Of a DNA stretch of 64,000 nucleotides, positions 1 to 8,635 are shown one piece after another (the stretch's first letter is position 1; the number at the start of each line of letters is the position of its first letter). The stretch spans positions 1 to 64,000 of the forward strand of contig NZ_AQYG01000039.1 of assembly GCF_000380485.1 (NCBI RefSeq), in the 5' to 3' direction. The position numbers were made by a program, and so were the translations under genes. The notes under the pieces are model-generated. The model was not told where the DNA came from and ran no database searches. It was given only the letters and a program-made list of their open reading frames with translations. The stretch comes from Jongsikchunia kroppenstedtii DSM 45133 (lineage in GTDB: Bacteria > Actinomycetota > Actinomycetes > Mycobacteriales > Mycobacteriaceae).

Positions 1-206
1 TGCCGTTTCCACACCGTCTGCCATGGCCCGAACACCTCCGACGGCAGGTCACGCCACGGAATCCCGGTCCGGTATCGATAGATGATCGCTTCGACAACCT
101 GCCGGTTGTTGCAGAACGGACGCCCTTGCCGCCCAACGTTTGACGGCAACAACGGCTCGATCCGCTCCCACTGCGCATCACTGAGCGACTCACACCTAGA
201 ACTCAT
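1..206 (-). CDS. IS5-family transposase N-terminus (partial)
   Basis: This is the first 68 codons of a transposase that runs off the left edge of the window. The start is ATG at 206. The peptide begins MSSRCESLSDAQWERIEPLL and continues through a GRQGRPF turn, an IIYRYRTGIPWRDLP stretch and FGPWQTVWKR. This is the DUF4096-type N-terminal region typical of IS5-family (IS427-group) transposases. The DDE catalytic domain is not visible, so it cannot be said whether the enzyme is intact or split by the programmed frameshift common in this group. Confidence 0.85.
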   Translation of the reverse strand, partial: MSSRCESLSDAQWERIEPLLPSNVGRQGRPFCNNRQVVEAIIYRYRTGIPWRDLPSEVFGPWQTVWKR

Positions 207-253
207 CCACCGATCATCAGCGACCGATCACCCAATCATTAGGAGACACGCCC
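1..253 (-). mobile_element. IS5-family insertion sequence, right end only
   Basis: The window opens inside an insertion sequence. A transposase reads leftwards out of the window, and about 47 bases of non-coding end separate its start from the neighbouring gene. Read on the minus strand the outer end begins GGGCGTGTCTCCTAATG, which looks like a terminal repeat; the opposite end lies outside the window, so the repeat cannot be matched. The proposed end at 253 is the third base of the next gene's TAG stop. The exact boundary and target duplication are uncertain by a few bases. Confidence 0.75.
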
Positions 254-915
254 TAGCTCGAGGTGGCCGTGAACTGCATGGCCACGCTGACCGCTGACAT
301 GCGAGCGCCGATGGGTGCGGTCGGACTGACCTTGATTTGGATGCACAAGTTCTCACTCGCCGAAGCCGCGAGCGGCCGTGCGGTGCTGATGATGTTCACC
401 GGTGCCCCGGTCGAGAGCGCCTGGCTGCTGATCTGAGTGCCGCTGGTGCAGGTCTGGCTCCCGGCCGAGCCGGACACCGAACCGCCGGCATAGGCGGTAA
501 GGGTCATGTTCTGTGCGAGAATCGCGGCGCTTGCGGAGCCGTACGTGGCCGTTCCGGCATCGGCAGTCGTCGCGTTGGCGACGTAGGTGAAGTTCACCAT
601 GCCGGTGTTCTGCACCGGGAGCATGCCGGCGACGCTGCCGCCCTGCGCCAGGTTGAGCTGGTTGAGGGCGGTGAACGCGTACGTCGGCCGGTTGCCGTTC
701 AGCTTCATCTCGATGGATCCGGTGGAGAAGACGCCGGTGGCGGCGTTGACCGAGGTCGACCACTGGGCAAGGGTGCCGGCGGCACCGAGGCCGAGGATCA
801 TGCCGAGCGAGGCGAGGGCACGCAGCCGGATCCAGCCGGTCCGCGACAGCCGAAGCTGCTGTCGGCTGGGCAGTTTGGTCTTGGGGTGTGACGACATCGC
901 GCTGCTCTTCTTCAT
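253..915 (-). CDS. Secreted protein with alternate (SipW/TasA-type) signal peptide
   Basis: A 220-residue predicted exported protein, last gene of the SipW-like operon. The start is ATG 915 (MKKSSAM), which overlaps the signal peptidase stop as ATGA and has an AGAGAAG stretch upstream. A basic N-terminus is followed by a hydrophobic segment around residues 30-50 (LRALASLGMILGLGAAGTLA) and then QWSTSVNAATGVFSTG. The W-S-x-S after the hydrophobic core is shared with the two sister substrates. The mature part is Ser/Thr/Ala-rich and beta-strand-like, with two Cys that could form a disulfide. TasA/camelysin-like function is inferred from the signal peptide and context. The stop codon abuts an IS end, but the C-terminal strand ends much as in the sister protein, so the gene is probably whole. 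Confidence 0.75.
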   Translation of the reverse strand: MKKSSAMSSHPKTKLPSRQQLRLSRTGWIRLRALASLGMILGLGAAGTLAQWSTSVNAATGVFSTGSIEMKLNGNRPTYAFTALNQLNLAQGGSVAGMLPVQNTGMVNFTYVANATTADAGTATYGSASAAILAQNMTLTAYAGGSVSGSAGSQTCTSGTQISSQALSTGAPVNIISTARPLAASASENLCIQIKVSPTAPIGARMSAVSVAMQFTATSS

Positions 916-1889
916 TGGGCGTGACTTCTCTGCTGGTTCGAATACGCCGGGCGGTGGGCGCCTGCGTGTTGGGCGACGGGGTGATGGGCGACGGGGTGGT
1001 TGATGACGGGAATCGGCGCGGTGGTCTCCGCATCGCCGGGCCACGCGGCCCAGGGCGCGGGTTCCCGATGCATCGGTGCCTGCTGGACCGCTGTGCCGGC
1101 CAGCGGCACCCGGTACGGCGAGGCCGTGGCGTGTGGCGGCGGGCCCGTGGGGGCCGGGTAGCCGGTCGGCGCGGGCGGGATCACCGGCGGTTGTTGCGAC
1201 GGAGGCAGCACGCGGGGGCCGATGGCCGTCGCCGGCTGCGGTTCCACGGGCGGTGCCGAGGCCGCGTCCGGTGCGGCAGGCTGCTCCTCGCGCCCACGCC
1301 GGACCCGGTCGCGGGCGGACGTGCCGAACGCGTACAGGCCATAAAGCACCAGGGCGCCGGCCCCGAGCTTGATGACCAACGACTTGTCCTTGCCGTTCAG
1401 CGCGGAGTTCACCCGGCCGAGGTACGGCACCGCGTACCAGAGCCGGCCGCGCACGTTGTCGGGATGCAGCGTCCACGGGTCGCGCGACGGGTTGTTGTCG
1501 CCCCGGGTTTTGATCTGCATCTGGCCGTCGGCTGTGTAGGTGATCTCGTCGATGCGATGGGTGACGATCTCCGGGGCGTCGGGTCGGTTGAAGGTGATGA
1601 CCTCACCGGCACGAAGTTCCTTGGGGTCCACCGGCTTCGAGACGACGAGCGTCCCCGGCGGGTACTTGGGCTCCATCGACCCGGTGAGGATCGTGTACGC
1701 CGTCGCACCGCCCAGGCGAGGAGCCACCACCACAGCCATCAGCACGGCGAATGCAGCCATGAACAGTGCTGCCGATCCGATCGTGCGGGCCCACCACCAG
1801 ACGCTGGTCTCGTCGTCTGCGTTGGTGGCCGCCGCGCGCGCATCGGTCGACGCGCGCGCGGCGGGGGTCTGGGTGGTGGTCATCGTCAT
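912..1889 (-). CDS. sipW: SipW-like (ER-type) signal peptidase I with proline-rich tail
   Basis: A 325-residue membrane signal peptidase. One membrane segment (about residues 34-57) precedes the catalytic Ser in TILTGSMEP (Ser71), a His in THRID (His111) where bacterial LepB has Lys, and an Asp in TRGDNN (Asp131). Ser-His-Asp is the signature of the ER/SipW subfamily S26B. A second hydrophobic segment lies near 172-190, followed by about 130 residues rich in Pro, Ala and His that family members normally lack; role unknown. The ATG overlaps the preceding stop as ATGA, and the stop overlaps the following start the same way. It probably cleaves the three alternate-signal-peptide proteins encoded around it. 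Confidence 0.85.
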   Translation of the reverse strand: MTMTTTQTPAARASTDARAAATNADDETSVWWWARTIGSAALFMAAFAVLMAVVVAPRLGGATAYTILTGSMEPKYPPGTLVVSKPVDPKELRAGEVITFNRPDAPEIVTHRIDEITYTADGQMQIKTRGDNNPSRDPWTLHPDNVRGRLWYAVPYLGRVNSALNGKDKSLVIKLGAGALVLYGLYAFGTSARDRVRRGREEQPAAPDAASAPPVEPQPATAIGPRVLPPSQQPPVIPPAPTGYPAPTGPPPHATASPYRVPLAGTAVQQAPMHREPAPWAAWPGDAETTAPIPVINHPVAHHPVAQHAGAHRPAYSNQQRSHAQ

Positions 1890-2428
1890 GCCTGCGCTGC
1901 GCCGAACGTGAACGTGTAGGTGCCGTTCTGATTGGCCGCGATGTTGGACGGCGCGGTCGCCGCGATGCACAGCACCTCGGAAGCACCCGCGGCGAGCTGA
2001 CGTGCGGTCGTGCTGGCGCTGGTGATCGAGCCGTTGAACAGCTCGGTGCCCGGAGTGCCGGTCGGCGTGCAGGCGCCGGTGCTGGAGACGACCGCCACCC
2101 GCAGGTTCAGCGGCGGCGGGGTGGTGCCGGCGGTCGCTGCGACCGTGTTGAGCTGGTAGGTCACCTTGACGGTGCCGGTGTTGAAGACCTGGAGCGGAAC
2201 CTGCACGCTCGTGCCGGACGTCATGTCCGCGGCGGCCAGCGACGACAGGTCGAGCTGCGTGGTCCCGCCGGAATCGGCGGAGATGGCCAGTCGGCCCGTC
2301 TTGACGGTGGTGGCTGCGCCCGGGGTGCTGGAGGCGGTCCAGAGGGCGCCGGTCTGCAGGACGGAGAACAATGCCCCGACCAGCAGAACCAGCGCCCCTG
2401 CGAGCGCCCACTTGTGAGTGGACTTCAC
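1886..2428 (-). CDS. Secreted protein with alternate (SipW/TasA-type) signal peptide
   Basis: A 180-residue predicted exported protein translated from GTG 2428, behind a good AAAGGAAA ribosome site. The N-terminus is Lys/His-containing, then hydrophobic (about residues 8-28), then GALWTASSTPGAATTVKTGRL. The W-T-x-S motif matches the sister proteins, and the TVKTGRLAIS stretch resembles the start of SipW-dependent TasA-like folds. Two Cys lie in the second half. The C-terminus is a strand-like NGTYTFTFGAAQA. It sits 26 bases after the first operon gene and overlaps the peptidase gene, so the four genes are very likely co-transcribed. Confidence 0.75.
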   Translation of the reverse strand: MKSTHKWALAGALVLLVGALFSVLQTGALWTASSTPGAATTVKTGRLAISADSGGTTQLDLSSLAAADMTSGTSVQVPLQVFNTGTVKVTYQLNTVAATAGTTPPPLNLRVAVVSSTGACTPTGTPGTELFNGSITSASTTARQLAAGASEVLCIAATAPSNIAANQNGTYTFTFGAAQA

Positions 2429-2454
2429 GGGTTTCCTTTACGGACTGGTGGAGA

Positions 2455-2955
2455 TCAGTTCTGCGTGAGCGTCAGAGCGAGACCGCTGACATTGACCGAC
2501 TGGTCCTGCGAACCGGTGGCCGACTGGTCGAACGACAGCACGCCGCCCGCGGTGACCTGCTGGTTGTTGTTGGCCTCGGTCAGGTTGGTCAGGGTGCCGC
2601 CGATGGCATCCGGGGTGAAGGTCAGGCCGGCCGGCAGGCCGCTGGCGCCCGCGTTGGTGACCGCCGCGGTGGCCTTCAGGTTGGTGCCCTTGATGCCCAG
2701 GGTGTACGTGCCGGACAGGTGCACCGCATCGCCGGGTGAGAGGGTCATGGTGGCCGGGTCGAACGCACCGGTGCCGCCGGCCGACCAGGTCCAGGCCGGG
2801 GCCGAGGTCGCGGTGACGGTCAGGTGACCCGACTGGGCGGTGCCGCCGCCGGTCGAGGGCGACGAGGCCGACCAGGCCGCCATAGATCCGGCGCCGCCGG
2901 CCAGGATGAGTGCTGCTGCGCCGCAGGCGACTGCGCCCTTGGTGGACTTCTTCAT
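2455..2955 (-). CDS. Alternate-type signal peptide domain protein
   Basis: A 166-residue predicted exported protein, first gene of the SipW-like operon. ATG 2955 (MKKSTKG) was preferred over an in-frame ATG 11 codons upstream because an AAGGA ribosome site lies just before it. The signal segment is KGAVACGAAALILAGGAGSM followed by AAWSASSPSTGGG, again with W-S-x-S. The mature domain is Thr/Gly/Ala-rich without Cys and has alternating strand-like segments. It is the type annotated in actinobacteria as alternate-type signal peptide domain protein. No enzymatic motif is visible; a structural or surface role is inferred. Confidence 0.75.
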   Translation of the reverse strand: MKKSTKGAVACGAAALILAGGAGSMAAWSASSPSTGGGTAQSGHLTVTATSAPAWTWSAGGTGAFDPATMTLSPGDAVHLSGTYTLGIKGTNLKATAAVTNAGASGLPAGLTFTPDAIGGTLTNLTEANNNQQVTAGGVLSFDQSATGSQDQSVNVSGLALTLTQN

Positions 2956-3052
2956 GTGGTTTTCCTTACTTTGGTGGTAGCCCCGCATGCGGAGCAGGAG
3001 AGTGCCGCCCGGCCACTAGGGACGGCGCGGGGCGACCGCACGCGCGGTCATT

Positions 3053-3089
3053 CGGCTGTGGTGGGTCCTAGGCCGGCCCACCACAGCCG
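3053..3089 (-). terminator. Hairpin between secreted-protein genes
   Basis: A perfect 13-bp stem (CGGCTGTGGTGGG and its complement) with an 11-base loop lies 31 bases downstream of the 3120-3884 gene stop. There is no T-tract after it, as is usual for actinobacterial terminators. It separates that gene from the four-gene SipW-like operon. Confidence 0.6.
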
Positions 3090-3119
3090 AAGTTTGAAAT
3101 GTGTTGCCGGAGTTGGCGT

Positions 3120-3884
3120 TTAGTGAACGTTGCCCTGAACGGTCGGGCTGTGCAGCTCGCCGGCGAAGGTGCCGCCCGCCTGTACCTTCAGGCCGGCCTG
3201 GGTGCCACCTAGGCTGCTCGTGTCGAGACTGCCCGTGTTGCAGCCGCCGCCGAGGCTGCCGAGGCCCAGACCGCCGAGGCTGCCGCTGCTGCTTCCGGTG
3301 CAATCACCGCCGGTGCTGCCGCCCTCGGCCGGATCGGTCGGCGCGACCTCTTCCAGTGCCAGCGACCAGTCCGGGGCGATGTCGAAGCCCTGAGCGGTCT
3401 CCGACTGCGGAATGCCGATGTAGAGCTTGACGTCGACCGCCTGGTCCTTGGTGAGCCGCTTGGTCTGATTGATCAGGATGCCGGGGTCGCCCACGCCGCT
3501 CTGTACGGTCGCGGTATTGCCCGCGTTGGTGTTGAGCGTGGCGTGGAAGGTGGCCGAGCCGTCCGGCGTCACCGACCAGTTGCCCGCGTACACCTGAAGC
3601 TTGGCCGCGGTGTCGCAGTTGTTGCGGGCCTTGAACTCGGCCTGCAGGTCGTTGATGTCGCCGGGAACCGGGACGACGTTGTTCCAGGTGATCACCGAAC
3701 TGGTGCCCCAGGTAGTGCCGCCGTCCTGCGAGTATTGGAGGCAGTTGTCCGGAAGGTTGTCGCCGACGGCCGCGTTCGCCGTGCCGGCGCCGAGTCCGAC
3801 GATTGCTGCCGCGGCGCCGCCCGTGATAGCGAGGACTGCGGCGCCTGTGGAAATTCGTGAGATCAAAGCCATGGCGAAGATCAT
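3120..3884 (-). CDS. Secreted protein with conventional signal peptide, function unknown
   Basis: From ATG 3884 the product is 254 residues (ATG 3872 would give 250; neither has a convincing ribosome site). A basic start and hydrophobic segment end at GTANA-AVGD, a conventional AxA signal peptidase I site, unlike the W-S-x-S type in the adjacent operon. The mature protein starts with NCLQYSQDGGTTWG, has a beta-rich core with scattered Cys, and ends in a Gly/Ser/Leu-rich stretch (GSLGGLGLGSLGGG) that looks flexible. No catalytic motif was recognised. Its position next to the SipW-like operon suggests a surface or fibre-related role, but this is inference. Confidence 0.65.
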   Translation of the reverse strand: MIFAMALISRISTGAAVLAITGGAAAAIVGLGAGTANAAVGDNLPDNCLQYSQDGGTTWGTSSVITWNNVVPVPGDINDLQAEFKARNNCDTAAKLQVYAGNWSVTPDGSATFHATLNTNAGNTATVQSGVGDPGILINQTKRLTKDQAVDVKLYIGIPQSETAQGFDIAPDWSLALEEVAPTDPAEGGSTGGDCTGSSSGSLGGLGLGSLGGGCNTGSLDTSSLGGTQAGLKVQAGGTFAGELHSPTVQGNVH

Positions 3885-4123
3885 GGGGCGGCGGTCGTGA
3901 GACCGTCTGTACCCCGAACTGGGGACAGAAATACGACCCAATAGGTACATTAGGCCACCTGTGAGTTAAGAATTTCTAACAATTTTGGCCATCTTTCGCG
4001 CCTGCGCGCTCTGTCTCAAGTGGGTCATCTGACCCATTCGGTTGACGGCCTGACCTGTGGTTTCGTCGCGTTGACGCGCCGCGAAGTATCTGACATATGA
4101 GCCGCATCTCAATCGCATATTCG

Positions 4124-4139
4124 AGTGATTCAAGTCACT
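4124..4139. promoter_or_regulatory. CRP-like site (AGTGA-N6-TCACT)
   Basis: Perfect inverted pentamers AGTGA and TCACT are separated by six bases, the geometry of CRP/FNR-family operators (TGTGA-N6-TCACA). A second, similar site lies 54 bp downstream. Assignment to an actinobacterial CRP is by pattern only. Confidence 0.4.
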
Positions 4140-4177
4140 TAAATTCCCTCGAACGACTGGGGCTCCTGACCTAGTTC

Positions 4178-4193
4178 TGTGATGTAAATCATA
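4178..4193. promoter_or_regulatory. CRP-like site (TGTGA-N6-TCATA)
   Basis: TGTGA-TGTAAA-TCATA matches nine of the ten conserved positions of the CRP consensus. It lies about 46 bp upstream of the putative SigH-type -35 of dnaK, in divergent regulatory DNA. Confidence 0.45.
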
Positions 4194-4223
4194 TCGTTCT
4201 GGACCCTCTATGTTCCACTGGCT

Positions 4224-4249
4224 GGAACAAGGCTCGCAGGTCGATAGTT
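4224..4249 (+). promoter_or_regulatory. SigH-type promoter for dnaK operon
   Basis: GGAACA, a 17-base spacer, then GTT fits the SigH/SigE-type promoter consensus (GGAAY...GTT). The same GGAAYA-N17-GTT geometry recurs before clpB at 24023-24048. The -35 is also the right half of a perfect palindrome, TGTTCC-N7-GGAACA, at 4211-4229, so a repressor or activator could compete at this site. Confidence 0.6.
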
Positions 4250-4263
4250 GTACACATCGAGAA

Positions 4264-4284
4264 CTTGAGCGCATCAGACTCAAT
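4264..4284. promoter_or_regulatory. HAIR element (HspR operator) of dnaK operon
   Basis: CTTGAGC-N7-ACTCAAT matches 12 of 14 conserved positions of the HspR-associated inverted repeat CTTGAGT-N7-ACTCAAG. HspR is encoded by the fourth gene of this operon, so it probably represses its own operon. A degenerate CTTGAGC-N7-GCTGAGG follows at 4318-4338 and may be a weak second site. Confidence 0.8.
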
Positions 4285-4400
4285 TTGGTTGACATTCGAA
4301 CCGGGTGGCATACAGACTTGAGCGAGTGCGGCTGAGGTCTTGAACCTGGACATCAACGAGACGGTTGGTCGATACCGCCGTCGGACACAAGGAGAAACAC

Positions 4401-6244
<1,844 letters not shown>

Positions 6245-6248
<4 letters not shown>

Positions 6249-6877
6249 CTTCACCGCATGAGGACGAGCAGGAGCCGGTAACCGTTTCGGATCGGCGCCG
6301 GATCGACCCCGAGAGCGGAGACGTTCGCGAGGACGCAGCAGGGGAGGCCGGGGTGCAGACCCCGGCCGGCCCGGCCGCTGACGGAGCTTCGGTACCGGCG
6401 GATCAGGTCGATCAGCTCGCCGAGCTGACGTCGGATCTGCAGCGCCTGCAGGCCGACTTCGCCAACTACCGGCGGCGCGCCGAGAAGGAGCGCCTCGGTT
6501 CGGTGGAGTTCGGCAAGGCGTCCGTCGCCGAGCAGCTGCTGCCGATCCTGGACGATCTGGACCGCGCACGTCAGCACGGCGACCTCGAGGAGGGGCCGTT
6601 GCGGGCGATCGCCGACAAGCTCATCGACACCCTCTCGGGTGTGGGGCTGCGCGAATTCGGTGCGCCGGGCGAACCGTTCGACCCGGCGTTGCACGAGGCG
6701 GTGCAGCACGACGGCGACGGGGCCAATCCTGTGATCGGCACGGTGTACCGCAAGGGCTATCGGGTCGGCGAGCGGGTGCTGCGGCACGCGATGGTGGTCG
6801 TCATCGACGCCGCCGGATCCGGAACCGAAGCGTCTGTGCCCCCTGCAGAATCACAGCCAGAATCAAACAACAACTGA
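6245..6877 (+). CDS. grpE: Nucleotide exchange factor GrpE
   Basis: 210-residue co-chaperone that releases ADP from DnaK. GTG 6245 overlaps the dnaK stop. An acidic, disordered N-terminus (about 55 residues) precedes the long helix ([23 protein letters not shown]) and the C-terminal beta domain carrying [13 protein letters not shown] and [20 protein letters not shown], the GrpE signature. It lies between dnaK and dnaJ in a four-gene operon. Nothing unusual is seen. Confidence 0.97.
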
Positions 6878-6901
6878 GTACGAAGAAGGAGGTGACGCCC
6901 A

Positions 6902-8101
6902 GTGGCACCACAACGTGAGTGGCTCGAACACGACTACTACAAGGAGCTGGGCGTTACTCGCGAAGCTTCGTCGGACGAGATCAAGAAGGCGTACCGCCGG
7001 CTGGCACGCGAACTGCACCCGGATGCCAACCCGGGTGACACCGCGGCCGAGGAGCGCTTCAAGCGGGTATCGGAGGCGCATAGCGTCCTGTCCGATCCGG
7101 CCAAGCGCAAGGAGTACGACGAAACCCGAAACATGTTCGGCGGCGGTGGTTTCCGGGCCGGTAACGGCGCTGGGGCGGCCGGCGGACGGTTCGGGGGCGG
7201 CGGCTTCAGCGGCGGCGGTGCCGGTGGTGCGGAGTTCAACATCAACGACCTGTTCGGTGATGGTGCCGCGGCCGCCAGCGGCGGCGCCGGGCTCGGCGAC
7301 CTCTTCGGCGGGCTGTTCAACCGGCAGCCCCGGTCGGGCGGGACCCGCCCGCGCCGCGGCAACGATCTCGAGACCGAGACGACGCTCTCATTCCGAGATG
7401 CCGTCCAGGGTGTGACGATGCCGATCACCCTGACCAGCCCGTCGCCGTGCACCACGTGTCACGGCAGCGGCGCCAAGCCGGGGACGAGTCCGCGAGTCTG
7501 CCCGACCTGCAACGGTTCTGGAGCGGTCAGCCGCAACCAGGGTGCGTTCGGGTTCAGCGAGCCCTGCCCCGATTGCCTCGGGACCGGGTCCAAGATCGAC
7601 GACCCGTGCCCCGACTGCAACGGCAACGGCGTGATGGTGCGGACCCGCACGATCAACGTCCGCATCCCGCCGGGCATTGAGGACGGCGGCCGGATCCGGC
7701 TCGCCGGACAGGGCGAGGCGGGACTGCGCGGGGCGCCCTCGGGCGACCTGTACGTCTCGGTCAAGGTCAACACCGACAAGCTGTTCACCCGGAGCGGCCA
7801 TGACCTGAAAGTCACGCTGCCGGTGAGCTTCTCGGAGCTGGTGCTGGGGACCACGGTGTCCGTGCCGACGCTCGACGGGACCGTCGGGGTCAAGATCCCG
7901 GCAGGTACCGCCGACGGCCGGACCCTGCGGGTTCGCGGCCGCGGTGCGCCCAAGCGCGCCGGCGGTGCCGGCGACCTGCTGGTGACCGTCAAGGTCGCCG
8001 TGCCGACGGGGCTGGACGAGGCGTCGACCGAGGCGCTGCGCAAGTACGCGGCCGCCGAGAAGGCGTCGGGATACGACCCGCGAGCGGATTGGGGCCGGTG
8101 A
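6902..8101 (+). CDS. dnaJ: Chaperone DnaJ (Hsp40, type I)
   Basis: 399-residue J-protein that stimulates the DnaK ATPase. GTG 6902 has a strong AAGGAGG ribosome site. The J domain (about 10-75) carries HPD in [12 protein letters not shown]; a Gly/Phe-rich linker (about 80-130) follows; then four zinc-binding repeats, [24 protein letters not shown] and CPDCNGNG; then the two C-terminal client-binding domains. It corresponds to mycobacterial DnaJ1, the copy linked to dnaK and hspR. The stop overlaps hspR as TGATG. Confidence 0.97.
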   Translation: MAPQREWLEHDYYKELGVTREASSDEIKKAYRRLARELHPDANPGDTAAEERFKRVSEAHSVLSDPAKRKEYDETRNMFGGGGFRAGNGAGAAGGRFGGGGFSGGGAGGAEFNINDLFGDGAAAASGGAGLGDLFGGLFNRQPRSGGTRPRRGNDLETETTLSFRDAVQGVTMPITLTSPSPCTTCHGSGAKPGTSPRVCPTCNGSGAVSRNQGAFGFSEPCPDCLGTGSKIDDPCPDCNGNGVMVRTRTINVRIPPGIEDGGRIRLAGQGEAGLRGAPSGDLYVSVKVNTDKLFTRSGHDLKVTLPVSFSELVLGTTVSVPTLDGTVGVKIPAGTADGRTLRVRGRGAPKRAGGAGDLLVTVKVAVPTGLDEASTEALRKYAAAEKASGYDPRADWGR

Positions 8102-8541
8102 TGTCCGGGAAGCAGGATTCGGAACCGACGGGCCGGGCGGGAGCCTCAGCCCCGCGGGCGTCGGGTTCTGCGCAGCGGACGTTCATGATCTCGGTCGCCG
8201 CGGAGCTGTCCGGCATGCATGCGCAGACGCTGCGGACCTATGACCGGCTCGGGCTGGTCACCCCGCAGCGCGCCGCGGGCGGCGGGCGCCGGTACTCCCA
8301 GCGCGACGTCGACCTGCTGCGCGAGGTGCAGCGCCTCTCGCAGGACGAGGGCGTCAACCTCGCTGGCGTGAAACGCATCATCGAACTGACCAACCAGGTC
8401 GATGCGCTGCAATCACGGATCACCGAACTCGAGCACGAGCTGTCGGCGCGGCGCAACGCCGCCCGCGGATCGGCTCTGGTCCCGGTCGAGCGCACCAGCG
8501 CCCTGGTCGTCTGGCAGCCGCGTAAGCGCAAGGGCGACTGA
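8101..8541 (+). CDS. hspR: Heat shock repressor HspR (MerR family)
   Basis: 146-residue MerR-family repressor. ATG 8101 overlaps the dnaJ stop, so translation is probably coupled. After a 25-residue polar leader comes the winged helix (ISVAAELSGMHAQTLRTYDRLGLVTP...GGRRYSQRDVDLLREV), then a short coiled coil (LTNQVDALQSRITELEHELSARR). In actinobacteria HspR binds HAIR elements with DnaK as co-repressor. Here HAIR elements are visible before dnaK and clpB, consistent with that feedback loop. The operon ends with the hairpin at 8566. Confidence 0.95.
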   Translation: MSGKQDSEPTGRAGASAPRASGSAQRTFMISVAAELSGMHAQTLRTYDRLGLVTPQRAAGGGRRYSQRDVDLLREVQRLSQDEGVNLAGVKRIIELTNQVDALQSRITELEHELSARRNAARGSALVPVERTSALVVWQPRKRKGD

Positions 8542-8565
8542 GAACCGACAAGCGAGTAACGACAG

Positions 8566-8607
8566 AGCCCGGGCCGGCAGTGATATTCACTGCCGGCCCG
8601 GGCTTTT
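8566..8607. terminator. Strong hairpin terminator after hspR
   Basis: An 18-bp perfect stem (AGCCCGGGCCGGCAGTGA and its complement) with a 3-base loop is followed by TTTT. It lies between the plus-strand dnaK operon and the convergent minus-strand gene ending at 8636, so it could act in both directions. Confidence 0.9.
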
Positions 8608-8635
8608 CGTCGTTCCGATGTCGGTCGATCCGATA

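Larger units (their letters stand above)
3885..4400. other. 516-bp regulatory intergenic region before dnaK
   Basis: No convincing gene is seen in this gap, which is visibly less GC-rich than its surroundings. It separates the minus-strand secreted-protein gene from dnaK. It holds several dyads listed separately: an inverted repeat at 3908-3927, a TGGGTCA/TGACCCA palindrome at 4021-4036, two CRP-like sites at 4124 and 4178, a TGTTCC/GGAACA palindrome at 4211, a SigH-type promoter at 4224 and a HAIR element at 4264. A TTGACA hexamer at 4289-4294 could be the -35 of a vegetative promoter, with a poor -10 near 4311. Confidence 0.7.

Noticed and set aside
82-297. Plus-strand frame over the IS end
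   Set aside because: It is antisense to the transposase N-terminus, which has clear family similarity.
3966-4295. 109-codon minus-strand frame in the dnaK upstream region
   Set aside because: It covers the operator region, has no ribosome site, and its composition does not look like a protein of this genome.
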